DNA of 41,808 nucleotides, taken from NCBI GenBank assembly GCA_025454475.1, contig JALOOJ010000009.1:1-41808 (forward strand). The letters run 5' to 3'. A model generated the notes under the pieces. The model worked only from the letters and a program-made list of their open reading frames with translations. It was not told the DNA's origin and did not search any database. Source of the DNA: Anaerolineae bacterium (lineage in GTDB: Bacteria > Chloroflexota > Anaerolineae > B4-G1 > SLSP01). The position numbers and the translations under genes are program-made. Positions 18,019 through 25,516 of the stretch are shown piece by piece (the stretch's first letter is position 1; each line of letters begins with the position of its first letter).

Positions 18019-18429
18019 ATGTTTATACGTCTCGACACACAGACGCGAAGCAAGGTTGACCTGATCGACATCACCGAGCAGGTGAAAGCGGCGATCGCCG
18101 AAGCCGGCGTGGGTGACGGCATCTGCTTCATCTACTGTCCACACACCACCGCCGGCATCGTCCTCAACGAGGACTGGGATCCTACGGTTGAGGCTGACGT
18201 GGCGATGGTCCTGGACCGCATCGTGCCGGACACGCTCCCCTACCGGCACGGCGAGGGCAACAGCCCAGCGCACATCAAGGCAGTGCTGGTGGGTAACGAT
18301 CACTTCATCTTTGTGCACGGGGGCGAACCAGCCCTGGGCCAGTGGCAGGGGATTTTCCTCGCCGAGTTCGACGGCCCTCGACATCGCAGCATCTGGATCA
18401 AGGTCGTGAGTGACGCTGACACGTGCTAG
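18019..18429 (+). CDS. yjbQ: YjbQ family protein (UPF0047)
   Basis: A 136-residue YjbQ protein. The family signature is present: YCPHTTAGIVLNEDWDP, the later PYRHGEGNSPAHIKAVLVG with conserved His residues, and LGQWQGIFLAEFDGPR. E. coli YjbQ has weak thiamine-phosphate synthase activity in vitro, but its main role is unknown. The ATG has GAAAGGA upstream, 41 nt after rpoD. Its stop lies just before the next ATG, so it belongs to the same operon. Confidence 0.93.
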   Translation: MFIRLDTQTRSKVDLIDITEQVKAAIAEAGVGDGICFIYCPHTTAGIVLNEDWDPTVEADVAMVLDRIVPDTLPYRHGEGNSPAHIKAVLVGNDHFIFVHGGEPALGQWQGIFLAEFDGPRHRSIWIKVVSDADTC

Positions 18430-18446
18430 CTCAGCGCGGTGAGACC

Positions 18447-20342
18447 ATGCGCTCGGGGGCCCCGATACCCTGGGAACGCGTTGAATCGATTCTGCACCTG
18501 GTCCAGAAACCCGGGCGCTACGTGGGCGGTGAGTACAACGCCACCAGCACGCCCTGGGATGCAGCGGACATCCGCATCTGCCTGGCTTTTCCAGACCTCT
18601 ACGACATCGGCATGTCGAATTTCGCGCTGATGATCCTGTATGACCTGCTGAACGGGTCTCCAGGCATGTTGGCGCACCGTACGTACCTGCCCGCGCCGGA
18701 CATGGTCGCGCAGATGCGCGCCGCGGGGATCCCGCTGTACGCACTGGAGGACTACCGGCCCGTTGCGGACTTCGATATCCTGGCGATCAGCACCGCCTAC
18801 GAGCAACTCTTCGTGAACGCCCTGAGCCTGATGGATCTCGCGGGCATCCCGGTGCGCGCCGCGGACCGCGATGAACGCCACCCGCTGATCGTCGGTGGGG
18901 GTCACGGCACGTTCAACCCCGAGCCGATCGCGGACTTCTTTGACGTCTTTGTGATCGGCGAGGCCGAGGCCGTGCTGTTGGAGCTCGTCGACGTGATGCG
19001 CGCCAACCGCAACATGCCGCGCCGGGCGCAGCTTGAGGCTCTGCTCGACGTCTCCGGGCTCTACATCCCGCGCTTCTATGAGTCGAGTTCCACGCCACCT
19101 GACGCTGTTCAGGCTGTCGTCCCAACTGACGGTCGGGCACCCAGCCGCGTGCTGAAACGTATGCTCCCCACCCTTCCCCCGACGCCAGTGCGGCAACTGG
19201 TGCCCAATATCAGCACTGTGCACAGCCGGGCGCTCGTGGAAATCATGCGTGGCTGCACGCGCGGCTGCCGCTTCTGCCAGGCCGGCGCGATCACCCGCCC
19301 GGTCCGCGAACGCCCCGTGGCTGAGGTGGTCGACGCCGCCATCGCCGCGCTCGATGCGACCGGGTTCGAGGATGTCTCGCTGCTGTCACTATCATCGGCC
19401 GACTATTCGCAGATTCATGAGTTGGTCCCTGGCCTCTTGGCACGCCTCGAGGGGCGCCACGTCACGATCTCGCTGCCCAGCCTACGGCTCGATGCCTTCT
19501 CCGTCGAAATGGCCGACACGCTTTCCGGCGGTCATCGATCGGGGTTCACCTTTGCACCTGAGGCTGCAACCGACGCGCTCCGTCGCCGGATCAACAAGGA
19601 CATCACTACTGCCGATCTCCTCGCGGTGGCTGAACAGGTCTTCAGGCGTGGCTGGCGCACCATCAAGCTCTACTTCATGATTGGCCTGCCGGGCGAGACG
19701 GATGACGATGTGACCGCCATTGGCGACTTGGCGCGCAGGGTGCGCTCGCTGGGCCACCGCATCGTCGGGCCGCGCGCCGAAGTCCACGTAAGCGTCGGCA
19801 CCTTCATCCCCAAACCCCAGACCCCGTTTCAGTGGGAGCCCTTCGCCGACGAGGCCACGATCGAGCGTCGGCAGGAGCTCCTGCGCCAGGGAATACGCGG
19901 TCGAGGATTCACCCTCTCGTGGAACACCTACGCGATGTCGCAGCTCGAGGCACTGCTGGCACGGGGCGATCGCCGGCTCGGGGCGATCGTCGAGCGTGCA
20001 TGGCAGCTCGGCGCCGGGTTCGATGGTTGGGACGAGTGGCAGAATGCCGACGCCTGGAATCAGGCAATCGCTGAGCTACCCTCCGATACGTTGCGCGCCG
20101 ATTTCGCCACGCCCGCGGCGTTGCTAGACGCCTTCGTCTACCGCCGCAGGAAGGAGGACGAGGCCCTGCCCTGGGATCATCTGGAGAGCGGCATCGCCAA
20201 GCGCTTCTACCTGCAGGAGGCACAGCGCAGCAGGAATTCCGAGCTGCTAGCCGATTGCCGAGAGGGCTGCCACGGCTGCGGAATCCAGCAAGCGTACGCG
20301 GGCCAACAGACCGAGGATTGGCGATGTCCGGTCCTGAGATGA
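18447..20342 (+). CDS. B12-binding-fold radical SAM protein (TIGR03960 family)
   Basis: A 631-residue protein. The N-terminal part (to about residue 250) is a B12-binding-like Rossmann domain (CLAFPDLYDIGMSN, GGGHGTFNPEP, FVIGEAE). The central radical-SAM barrel starts with RGCTRGCRFCQAG, giving the CxxxCxxC iron-sulfur motif, and contains the TFAPEAATD and FMIGLPGETDDD blocks. The C-terminal tail has CREGCHGCGI, a second cysteine cluster. The family almost always sits beside a DUF2344 protein and is sometimes fused to it; the reaction is unknown, and RNA or translation-linked modification is often suggested. I use the ATG at 18447 rather than the GTG at 18423, which overlaps yjbQ. Confidence 0.92.
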   Translation: MRSGAPIPWERVESILHLVQKPGRYVGGEYNATSTPWDAADIRICLAFPDLYDIGMSNFALMILYDLLNGSPGMLAHRTYLPAPDMVAQMRAAGIPLYALEDYRPVADFDILAISTAYEQLFVNALSLMDLAGIPVRAADRDERHPLIVGGGHGTFNPEPIADFFDVFVIGEAEAVLLELVDVMRANRNMPRRAQLEALLDVSGLYIPRFYESSSTPPDAVQAVVPTDGRAPSRVLKRMLPTLPPTPVRQLVPNISTVHSRALVEIMRGCTRGCRFCQAGAITRPVRERPVAEVVDAAIAALDATGFEDVSLLSLSSADYSQIHELVPGLLARLEGRHVTISLPSLRLDAFSVEMADTLSGGHRSGFTFAPEAATDALRRRINKDITTADLLAVAEQVFRRGWRTIKLYFMIGLPGETDDDVTAIGDLARRVRSLGHRIVGPRAEVHVSVGTFIPKPQTPFQWEPFADEATIERRQELLRQGIRGRGFTLSWNTYAMSQLEALLARGDRRLGAIVERAWQLGAGFDGWDEWQNADAWNQAIAELPSDTLRADFATPAALLDAFVYRRRKEDEALPWDHLESGIAKRFYLQEAQRSRNSELLADCREGCHGCGIQQAYAGQQTEDWRCPVLR

Positions 20343-21019
20343 CGCTGGAGACCCCGGCGCGACGTTACCGGATGACTTTCCGCACGGTGCGCAGTCTGGC
20401 CTACGTATCGGTGATCGAGCTCGGGACCGTCTGGGAGCGAACCCTGCGCCGCGCGCGCATTCCCGTGCGCTACAGCCAGGGCTTTACGCCGCGCCCACGG
20501 ATGCACTTCGCGGCGCCATTGCCGGTGGGGTGTGGCACGGAAGCCGATCTCCTCGACGTGACGCTGACCGAGCCGATGACGCCCGACGCCCTGCTCGCGG
20601 CGCTAGAAGGCGCGGCTCCGCGCGACCTGTACATCGTTGCCGCGACGCCTGTGGACGAGGCCGAGCCCGCGCTCTCGGAGCAACTCGTCGCGGCTGAGTA
20701 CGACGTATGGCTGCGGGAGGTGGACCGCGATGTCGTGCAGTCCTCCGCAGAACGCGTCCTGGCAGCCGAGACGCTCGACCTTCCGCGGCGCGGGAAGGAT
20801 GGCAAGACTTACGACCTGCGCCCGCTCGTCCTGGCAATGGACCCGATTCCCGATCTGCCGGCTCCCTGGTCCGGGCTGCGCATGCTGTTGCAGGCGCGAA
20901 CCGGTGCCACCGGCCGACCTGATGATGTCCTGACCGCTCTGGGCTTTGACACAGCGCCCCGACGCTGCACGCGTACCCGGCTGATCCTCGAGACCGGCCA
21001 TAGCGAGGAGGAACGATGA
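20324..21019 (+). CDS. DUF2344 (TIGR03936) partner of the radical SAM protein
   Basis: A 231-residue protein with the DUF2344 N-terminal block RYRMTFRTVRSLAYVSVIEL, a twin-arginine RRARIPVRYSQGFTPRPRM loop and SADLLDVTL-like strands. The family is the obligate companion of TIGR03960 radical SAM proteins and presumably supplies substrate or partner binding. The start at 20324 has GAGG 8 nt upstream and overlaps the preceding gene by 19 nt. An alternative ATG at 20339 overlaps that stop as ATGA. Either way the two genes are translationally coupled, which fits a fixed-ratio complex. Confidence 0.9.
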   Translation: MSGPEMTLETPARRYRMTFRTVRSLAYVSVIELGTVWERTLRRARIPVRYSQGFTPRPRMHFAAPLPVGCGTEADLLDVTLTEPMTPDALLAALEGAAPRDLYIVAATPVDEAEPALSEQLVAAEYDVWLREVDRDVVQSSAERVLAAETLDLPRRGKDGKTYDLRPLVLAMDPIPDLPAPWSGLRMLLQARTGATGRPDDVLTALGFDTAPRRCTRTRLILETGHSEEER

Positions 21020-21405
21020 ACAAGCCTAAGGATGTTGGGGAGAGCGAAGCGATTCTGCCGCAGCCGCTGAAGGACGAAGGATTCGAGGTCCCTTCCGGTG
21101 GGAGGGAGACCTTCCGCGCCAACGGCCTGGATGTGACCGCGCTGGGCGCCCTGGCCAGCGGCCTCCTGGTCCTGGTCACCTGCATCACGTGCGGACAAGC
21201 TTCCTACTGCCTGCCCCTGCTCCCGCTGGTGCTGGGCTTCGCCGGACTGGTTACGGCCAAAGATGCGGTGGATCCCAAGCGAACGCGGCTGTGGTCGTGG
21301 CTGGGCATCGGCAGTGCCGCCGCCACGATCCTGCTCATCGCCCTGGCGATCGCCGCCTACCTCAGCTTCGTCTTGCTGCTGATCGTGTTCAGCGACGCCG
21401 GCTAG
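21016..21405 (+). CDS. Small membrane protein of unknown function
   Basis: A 129-residue protein with a hydrophilic N-terminus (about 35 residues) followed by strongly hydrophobic segments: about 40-60, 63-80 and 95-125. It thus has three or four transmembrane helices with a KDAVDPKRTR loop. It resembles DUF4190-type small membrane proteins in layout, but I cannot assign a family. The ATG overlaps the DUF2344 stop as ATGA, with GAGGAG upstream, so it is the last gene of the operon. A hairpin follows. Confidence 0.75.
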   Translation: MNKPKDVGESEAILPQPLKDEGFEVPSGGRETFRANGLDVTALGALASGLLVLVTCITCGQASYCLPLLPLVLGFAGLVTAKDAVDPKRTRLWSWLGIGSAAATILLIALAIAAYLSFVLLLIVFSDAG

Positions 21406-21414
21406 CGCTCTCCC

Positions 21415-21442
21415 GCCCAAGGGCGTTCTTGAGGCCTTGGGC
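21415..21442. terminator. Hairpin between convergent genes
   Basis: GCCCAAGG (21415-21422) and CCTTGGGC (21435-21442) with a 12-nt loop, lying between the convergent ends at 21405 and 21453. No T-tract follows, so terminator function is plausible from position rather than proven. The stem core is the same as that of the hairpin at 1608-1639. Confidence 0.5.
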
Positions 21443-21452
21443 TGTCCGGATT

Positions 21453-22178
21453 CTACAGACTCGCTGCCAGCCACTCGGGGAGCGACGCGAGCAGCCGCGC
21501 CATCATCACGTCAGCCCTCTCCCGGAAGAACGTAAGTGTCCCGTCGTAGGCCTCTCCACCGCCGGGGCCTACCAGATCGGTGACCCCCCGTAGGATGAGG
21601 CAGCGGGTGCCATTCCGCGCCGCCACGTGCGCGATCGCTCCCGATTCCCAGTCTCCAGCCACAGCTCCAAACCGTCGCCTCAGCTCAGACACTTCATCCA
21701 CGACCAGATCGCGGTCAGCCGATAGCAGGAGCCCGGGCTGCACCGGAAGCGGATATGGCGTCTTGAGCCACGAAAGGTCCAGATCGACGGCATAATGAGC
21801 CAGCGCCGCGGCGGGATCACTCATCTGCTCTACGATGTCGTAGACGAGCGTGCGCGTGACCAGGATCACGGTGCCGCGCTCGATTGCGCCCTCGAACCCG
21901 CCGCACGTTCCCAGATTAACAAGCAGCGACGGTGCCCAGCGGTCGATCGCGTGTTGCGCGGACGCAGCGGCGTCGATCTTGCCCCAACCGCCGTGCGTGA
22001 AGCGCAGTGGCACCCCGCCGGCGGCGGTCTCCGCGGCACCCACCATGACCGCACCGTACGGCGTCGGAGCGGCATCGGCCGCCCCAAACCGGTCGATCAG
22101 CCGGGGTCGGGCCACTTCCCATTCGACATCAGCTGAGATGACAACAACGACGGGCGACCCAGACTGGGCAACGGTCAC
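21453..22178 (-). CDS. MTA/SAH nucleosidase-like phosphorylase-superfamily protein
   Basis: A 241-residue PNP/UDP phosphorylase-superfamily protein. Visible are an early ISADVEWE strand, HGGWGKIDAA, LVNLGTCGGFEG, and the late GDWESGAIAHVA and RGVTDL blocks, where Glu and Asp match the nucleobase-recognition and catalytic sites of 5'-methylthioadenosine/S-adenosylhomocysteine nucleosidases. It probably cleaves a purine thionucleoside, though futalosine hydrolase or a related specificity is possible. I start at the GTG at 22178, because GGAGGT lies at ideal spacing and GTGA overlaps the stop of the preceding HD gene. The longer frame lies inside that gene. Confidence 0.83.
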   Translation of the reverse strand: MTVAQSGSPVVVVISADVEWEVARPRLIDRFGAADAAPTPYGAVMVGAAETAAGGVPLRFTHGGWGKIDAAASAQHAIDRWAPSLLVNLGTCGGFEGAIERGTVILVTRTLVYDIVEQMSDPAAALAHYAVDLDLSWLKTPYPLPVQPGLLLSADRDLVVDEVSELRRRFGAVAGDWESGAIAHVAARNGTRCLILRGVTDLVGPGGGEAYDGTLTFFRERADVMMARLLASLPEWLAASL

Positions 22179-22813
22179 GGACGACCTCCGGCTGGCTCGC
22201 ACAGACCGCAATAGGCTGCGGCCATCCACGGATGGACCACCATTAGCGCGGCGCGCCGCTCCCAGAGGAAGCCAAGGTAGACGCAGACTGCCGCATCCAA
22301 CGAACCTGCCTCCAGCGCTCGCGCCAGATCGTCAAGATACGGCGGCTGACCGACCTGATCCCAGCGGATCTTGTCCGCAAGGAAGACCACTTTGGCCAGC
22401 AGGTCGGCATCGGGATGGAGCGTCGTATGGTAGCGCACAGCATCCAGAACCCTAGCATCGTCGATGCCAAAGATAGCTTCGGCAAGGACCGCCGAGAGCT
22501 TCTGATGCAGGATCACCGGAGCTGCCTGTTCTTCGGGAAGCACAGGAACGCCTAGTCCCTGCGCGATCTCGATCCGCCGCGCTCTTGGAATCACCGCGCT
22601 GACGTCGTGCAGCCACCCGGCAGCCTCGGCCCGCGCGGGGTCGGCCCCATAGGAGCCGGCCAGGGCGCGCGCTTCTTCGGCCACGTCCGCGCAGTGCGCC
22701 GCTGTGAACGCACAACTGAGCGCATCCAGGTAGCGTGGAACGTCGAACGCCAGCACACCCGTCAGTGGCACTGGGCTGTGCCACGGGGCAAGCAAGCGAT
22801 CTCGAGCGTTCAT
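22175..22813 (-). CDS. yqeK: YqeK-type HD-domain phosphohydrolase
   Basis: A 212-residue HD-domain protein. The metal ligands fit YqeK: the first His in AAHCADVAEEA, His-Asp in GWLHDVS, a His in HQKLSA, and YHTTLHPDADLLAKVVFLADKI near the end. YqeK proteins hydrolyse diadenosine tetraphosphate symmetrically to ADP. Usually yqeK follows nadD; here it is coupled by a 4-nt overlap to an MTA/SAH-type nucleosidase gene. The start at 22813 is chosen because an extended -10 box ends 8 nt upstream, which suggests a leaderless message. An ATG at 22831 is a less likely alternative because it overlaps that box. Confidence 0.82.
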   Translation of the reverse strand: MNARDRLLAPWHSPVPLTGVLAFDVPRYLDALSCAFTAAHCADVAEEARALAGSYGADPARAEAAGWLHDVSAVIPRARRIEIAQGLGVPVLPEEQAAPVILHQKLSAVLAEAIFGIDDARVLDAVRYHTTLHPDADLLAKVVFLADKIRWDQVGQPPYLDDLARALEAGSLDAAVCVYLGFLWERRAALMVVHPWMAAAYCGLCEPAGGRP

Positions 22814-22821
22814 CGCGCGCC

Positions 22822-22830
22822 AGTATACCA
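22822..22830 (-). promoter_or_regulatory. Extended -10 promoter of yqeK (leaderless)
   Basis: TGGTATACT on the minus strand ends 8 nt before the ATG at 22813. The spacing is the same as at the epimerase gene at 3683. No -35 or ribosome-binding site is seen. Confidence 0.55.
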
Positions 22831-22854
22831 TGTGCGACGGCGCGGGGGGAGCTT

Positions 22855-23013
22855 GGGACGCCTTCCAAGGCATGTCCCCGGCACCCAGAGGACGACAGAG
22901 AGCAGGGCTCTCGCATACGGCCGCCGCCTACGTGCGCCCGGAGAACTTGTTAGGGTCCTGGGACCCTTGCAGGGACAGCGTCCGAGAGTCGCCCTCTGGC
23001 GTGTTGACGCCAG
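22855..23013. other. Structured intergenic region with four near-perfect hairpins
   Basis: Between the divergent yqeK and CYTH-CHAD promoters lie four stem-loops: 22855-22878 (GGGACGCCTT arm with a 2-nt bulge), 22898-22912 (GAGAGC/GCTCTC), 22952-22967 (AGGGTCC/GGACCCT) and 22996-23013 (CTGGCGT, loop GTTG, ACGCCAG). No open reading frame of recognisable family covers them. This could be a small RNA or a cis element, but neither strand shows a clear promoter-terminator pair. Confidence 0.4.
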
Positions 23014-23065
23014 TTGCGACGGCCTGGTAACGCGAATTTGGGATTCGAGATCGGGGGATCGGCCA

Positions 23066-23074
23066 TGGTATAAT
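23066..23074 (+). promoter_or_regulatory. Extended -10 promoter of the CYTH-CHAD gene
   Basis: TGGTATAAT, a consensus extended -10, 37 nt before the ATG at 23112. No good -35 at 17 bp. Confidence 0.55.
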
Positions 23075-23111
23075 CAGACGAGGGGTGGCAGCGGACTGGC
23101 ACAGAGGCGTC

Positions 23112-24734
23112 ATGGAGATCGAAGCCAAGTTCTCGGTCCTCAACGAGGCGACGTTCGTCGCGCTCAGGTCGTTGGTGCATCTGGGCGAGTATGACCTCAC
23201 GCCTGGCGAGACGATCCACCTGGTTGACACCTACCTCGATACCTCCGACGGCTCGATCTATGGCGACGGGCACGCCTTTCGCCGGCGGCTCCAGGATGGC
23301 GCCGCGCTCCTGTCGCTCAAGAGCCTTGGCACCGTCGTCGGCGGCGTGCACCATCGTGAGGAACTTGAGGTTCGCGAACCCGAGGGGCTTGCAGGTCTAG
23401 CTCCGTGCGACTGGCCTGAGGGACCGGTCCGTGATGAGATCTGCGCCATAGCGGGCGACGAGCCGCTCGAACCCTTGTTCACGGTCGAGCAGGAGCGCCT
23501 GCTGCGCCACATTGTAGATGCCTCGGGCGCCAGAGTCGCCGACATGGCGCTGGATAGCGGCGTGCTCACGCTAGCCGGCGGTCGTGGGCGCCAGCAGTTC
23601 ATGGAGCTCGAGATCGAGCTGAGTCCACGGCGGACCGAGCGAGACCTCGATGGCTTGTTGGTGGCACTCGCAACGATGCCCGGGCTCATTCCCCAGCCCA
23701 CAAGCAAATTCGAGCGCGGCCTGGCATTCGCCAGCCGTGGTGGCGCGGAAAAGCCCAAGAGCCAGAAGGTGCGTGCGAACGACACCTTTGGCAGGGCGAT
23801 GAGCAGGATCCTGACGCCACTGTTCCTGAGGATGCAGGACCACGAGCAGGGCAGCTACGATGGCACCGACCCCGAGGAACTGCACGCCATGCGGGTCGCC
23901 ACACGCAGGATGCGTACGGCCCTCTGGATCGCTGAACCCTACCTGAACCTCAACGCCCTGAAGCGGGTGACCAAGGGCCTATCTGCTACGGCGAACGTAC
24001 TCGGTGCGGTTCGCGATATGGACGTGTTCCGCGAGTACACAATGGCCTACATGGCGGAGGCTGGCGCTTCGCCCGTCGACTTCGCGCTGCTATTCCGGGT
24101 CTGGGACGTGGAGTACATCGGCCGGCGGAACGCGATGCTTGAGCACTTGGGCAGCAAGTCGTATGCCAAGTTCAAGAAAGCCTTCTGGGATCACCTGCGC
24201 GTGGGCATGCCTGAGCGGAAAGCCGTACACCGCGTCGTCGAGCTCGTGCCCACGATCGTTCGCGAGCGGATCACCCAGGTGCTCGACCACGGCGAGCTGC
24301 TCAGGTCGGAGGGGCTCCCCCTCGCCACATACCATGCCCTGCGCATCGATGTGAAGCGGCTGCGCTATACACTGGAGTTCTTCCGAGACATCCTCGGTTC
24401 AACAGCCCGCGAGGCGATTGCGGCGATGGAGGGTCTGCAGGATTTCTTCGGCGCCCTTCAGGACGCGCGGGTTGCCGCCGCGCATCTGAGCGCGGTGATC
24501 GGCTTCGGGACGTGGGAGGCCCCGGAACAGGCTCACACGCTCTGGAGTCCAGGTATGGCGGCTTCGTCAGCCCTCTCCGCCTCTGGCGGCGTGTCCAACG
24601 GTGCGCTGGCAGCTTACCTGGCGGCGCAGAGGTCCAGGATCGATTTCCTGCTCTCGGAGGCGCCGACGATCTGGCAAGGCTTCCTCGACGCCGAGGTTCC
24701 ACGGCTGGTCGAAGAAGCAGTCTGCGCGATGTAG
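23112..24734 (+). CDS. CYTH-CHAD domain protein
   Basis: A 540-residue two-domain protein. It opens with the CYTH signature EIEAK (ExExK) at residues 2-6; this tunnel fold binds triphosphate or polyphosphate with Mg. From about residue 225 a CHAD domain follows, with two conserved His/Arg/Lys blocks, HAMRVATRRMRTAL and HALRIDVKRLRYTLEFF, which bind polyphosphate. CYTH-CHAD proteins are thought to hydrolyse or sense inorganic polyphosphate. The location fits: adenylate kinase follows on the same strand, and polyphosphate kinase lies convergent to it. The start at 23112 is fixed by the ExExK motif, which must be at the very N-terminus. Confidence 0.92.
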   Translation: MEIEAKFSVLNEATFVALRSLVHLGEYDLTPGETIHLVDTYLDTSDGSIYGDGHAFRRRLQDGAALLSLKSLGTVVGGVHHREELEVREPEGLAGLAPCDWPEGPVRDEICAIAGDEPLEPLFTVEQERLLRHIVDASGARVADMALDSGVLTLAGGRGRQQFMELEIELSPRRTERDLDGLLVALATMPGLIPQPTSKFERGLAFASRGGAEKPKSQKVRANDTFGRAMSRILTPLFLRMQDHEQGSYDGTDPEELHAMRVATRRMRTALWIAEPYLNLNALKRVTKGLSATANVLGAVRDMDVFREYTMAYMAEAGASPVDFALLFRVWDVEYIGRRNAMLEHLGSKSYAKFKKAFWDHLRVGMPERKAVHRVVELVPTIVRERITQVLDHGELLRSEGLPLATYHALRIDVKRLRYTLEFFRDILGSTAREAIAAMEGLQDFFGALQDARVAAAHLSAVIGFGTWEAPEQAHTLWSPGMAASSALSASGGVSNGALAAYLAAQRSRIDFLLSEAPTIWQGFLDAEVPRLVEEAVCAM

Positions 24735-24808
24735 CGCTGGCGCCCGCAGCGCGTAGCTCGCCGTGGCTATTTCCGCACAACAACAGCAATACGAAAAGGA
24801 GTCACACT

Positions 24809-25474
24809 ATGACACGACACCCCACTTACGTCATTCTCATGGGCCCACCCGCATCAGGAAAAGGTACCCAGGCAGACCGGCTGCAGGAAGGTCTTGCGCT
24901 CCCGCATGTCGCCAGCGGCGATCTCTTCCGCTACAACCTTAAGAACCAGACTCCGCTGGGCCTGGAGGCGAAGGGCTATATGGACCGGGGCGAACTGGTC
25001 CCGGATGGGCTGACCATCGCGATGGTGCTTGACCGCCTGGCGCGGCCCGACTGCGCAAATGGCGCGCTGCTCGACGGCTTTCCCCGCACGCTGGCGCAGG
25101 CCGAGGCCCTCGACCAGGCCCTGGCAGACCAGGGCTACGGGATCAACCTCGTGCTCGACGTGCAGGTTCCCCGCGATGAGCTGATCTCGCGTGTCACGGG
25201 ACGGCGCCTGTGCCGCGCGTGTGGCGCGTCGTACCACATCAAGTTTGCGCCTCCGGCAGTGGATGGGGTCTGTGACAAGTGCGGCGGCGAGCTCTACCAG
25301 CGAGATGACGATACCGAGGCCACAGCCGGCAAGAGACTCGAGGTCTACGATGCGCAGACCAAGCCGCTCATCGAGTACTACCGAAACAAGGGATTGCTCG
25401 CGGGCATCGACGGCAACCAGCCGATCGACGCAGTCACGGCCGCGCTCAAGGAAGCGATCGAACAGAACCTGTAA
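24809..25474 (+). CDS. adk: Adenylate kinase, zinc-LID type
   Basis: A 221-residue adenylate kinase. The P-loop GPPASGKGT is at residues 12-20, with ASGDLFR and DGFPRTLAQAE as AMP-binding blocks. The LID carries two Cys pairs, CRAC and CDKC, that should bind structural zinc. It interconverts 2 ADP with ATP plus AMP. The start at 24809 is set by AAGGAG 8 nt upstream; the longer upstream frame is only the shadow of the CYTH-CHAD gene. In most bacteria adk sits in the ribosomal-protein operon beside secY. Here it stands between polyphosphate genes, where it could recycle the ADP or AMP of polyphosphate metabolism. Confidence 0.96.
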   Translation: MTRHPTYVILMGPPASGKGTQADRLQEGLALPHVASGDLFRYNLKNQTPLGLEAKGYMDRGELVPDGLTIAMVLDRLARPDCANGALLDGFPRTLAQAEALDQALADQGYGINLVLDVQVPRDELISRVTGRRLCRACGASYHIKFAPPAVDGVCDKCGGELYQRDDDTEATAGKRLEVYDAQTKPLIEYYRNKGLLAGIDGNQPIDAVTAALKEAIEQNL

Positions 25475-25480
25475 GTCGAT

Positions 25481-25515
25481 GACCTACGGGGAGGCTTCCG
25501 GCTTGCCCGTAGGTC
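25481..25515. terminator. Bidirectional terminator between adk and ppk1
   Basis: GACCTACGGG (25481-25490) pairs perfectly with CCCGTAGGTC (25506-25515) around a 15-nt loop that can itself pair weakly. It fills the 42-nt gap between the convergent genes. T-tracts are short. Confidence 0.7.
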
Positions 25516-25516
25516 T

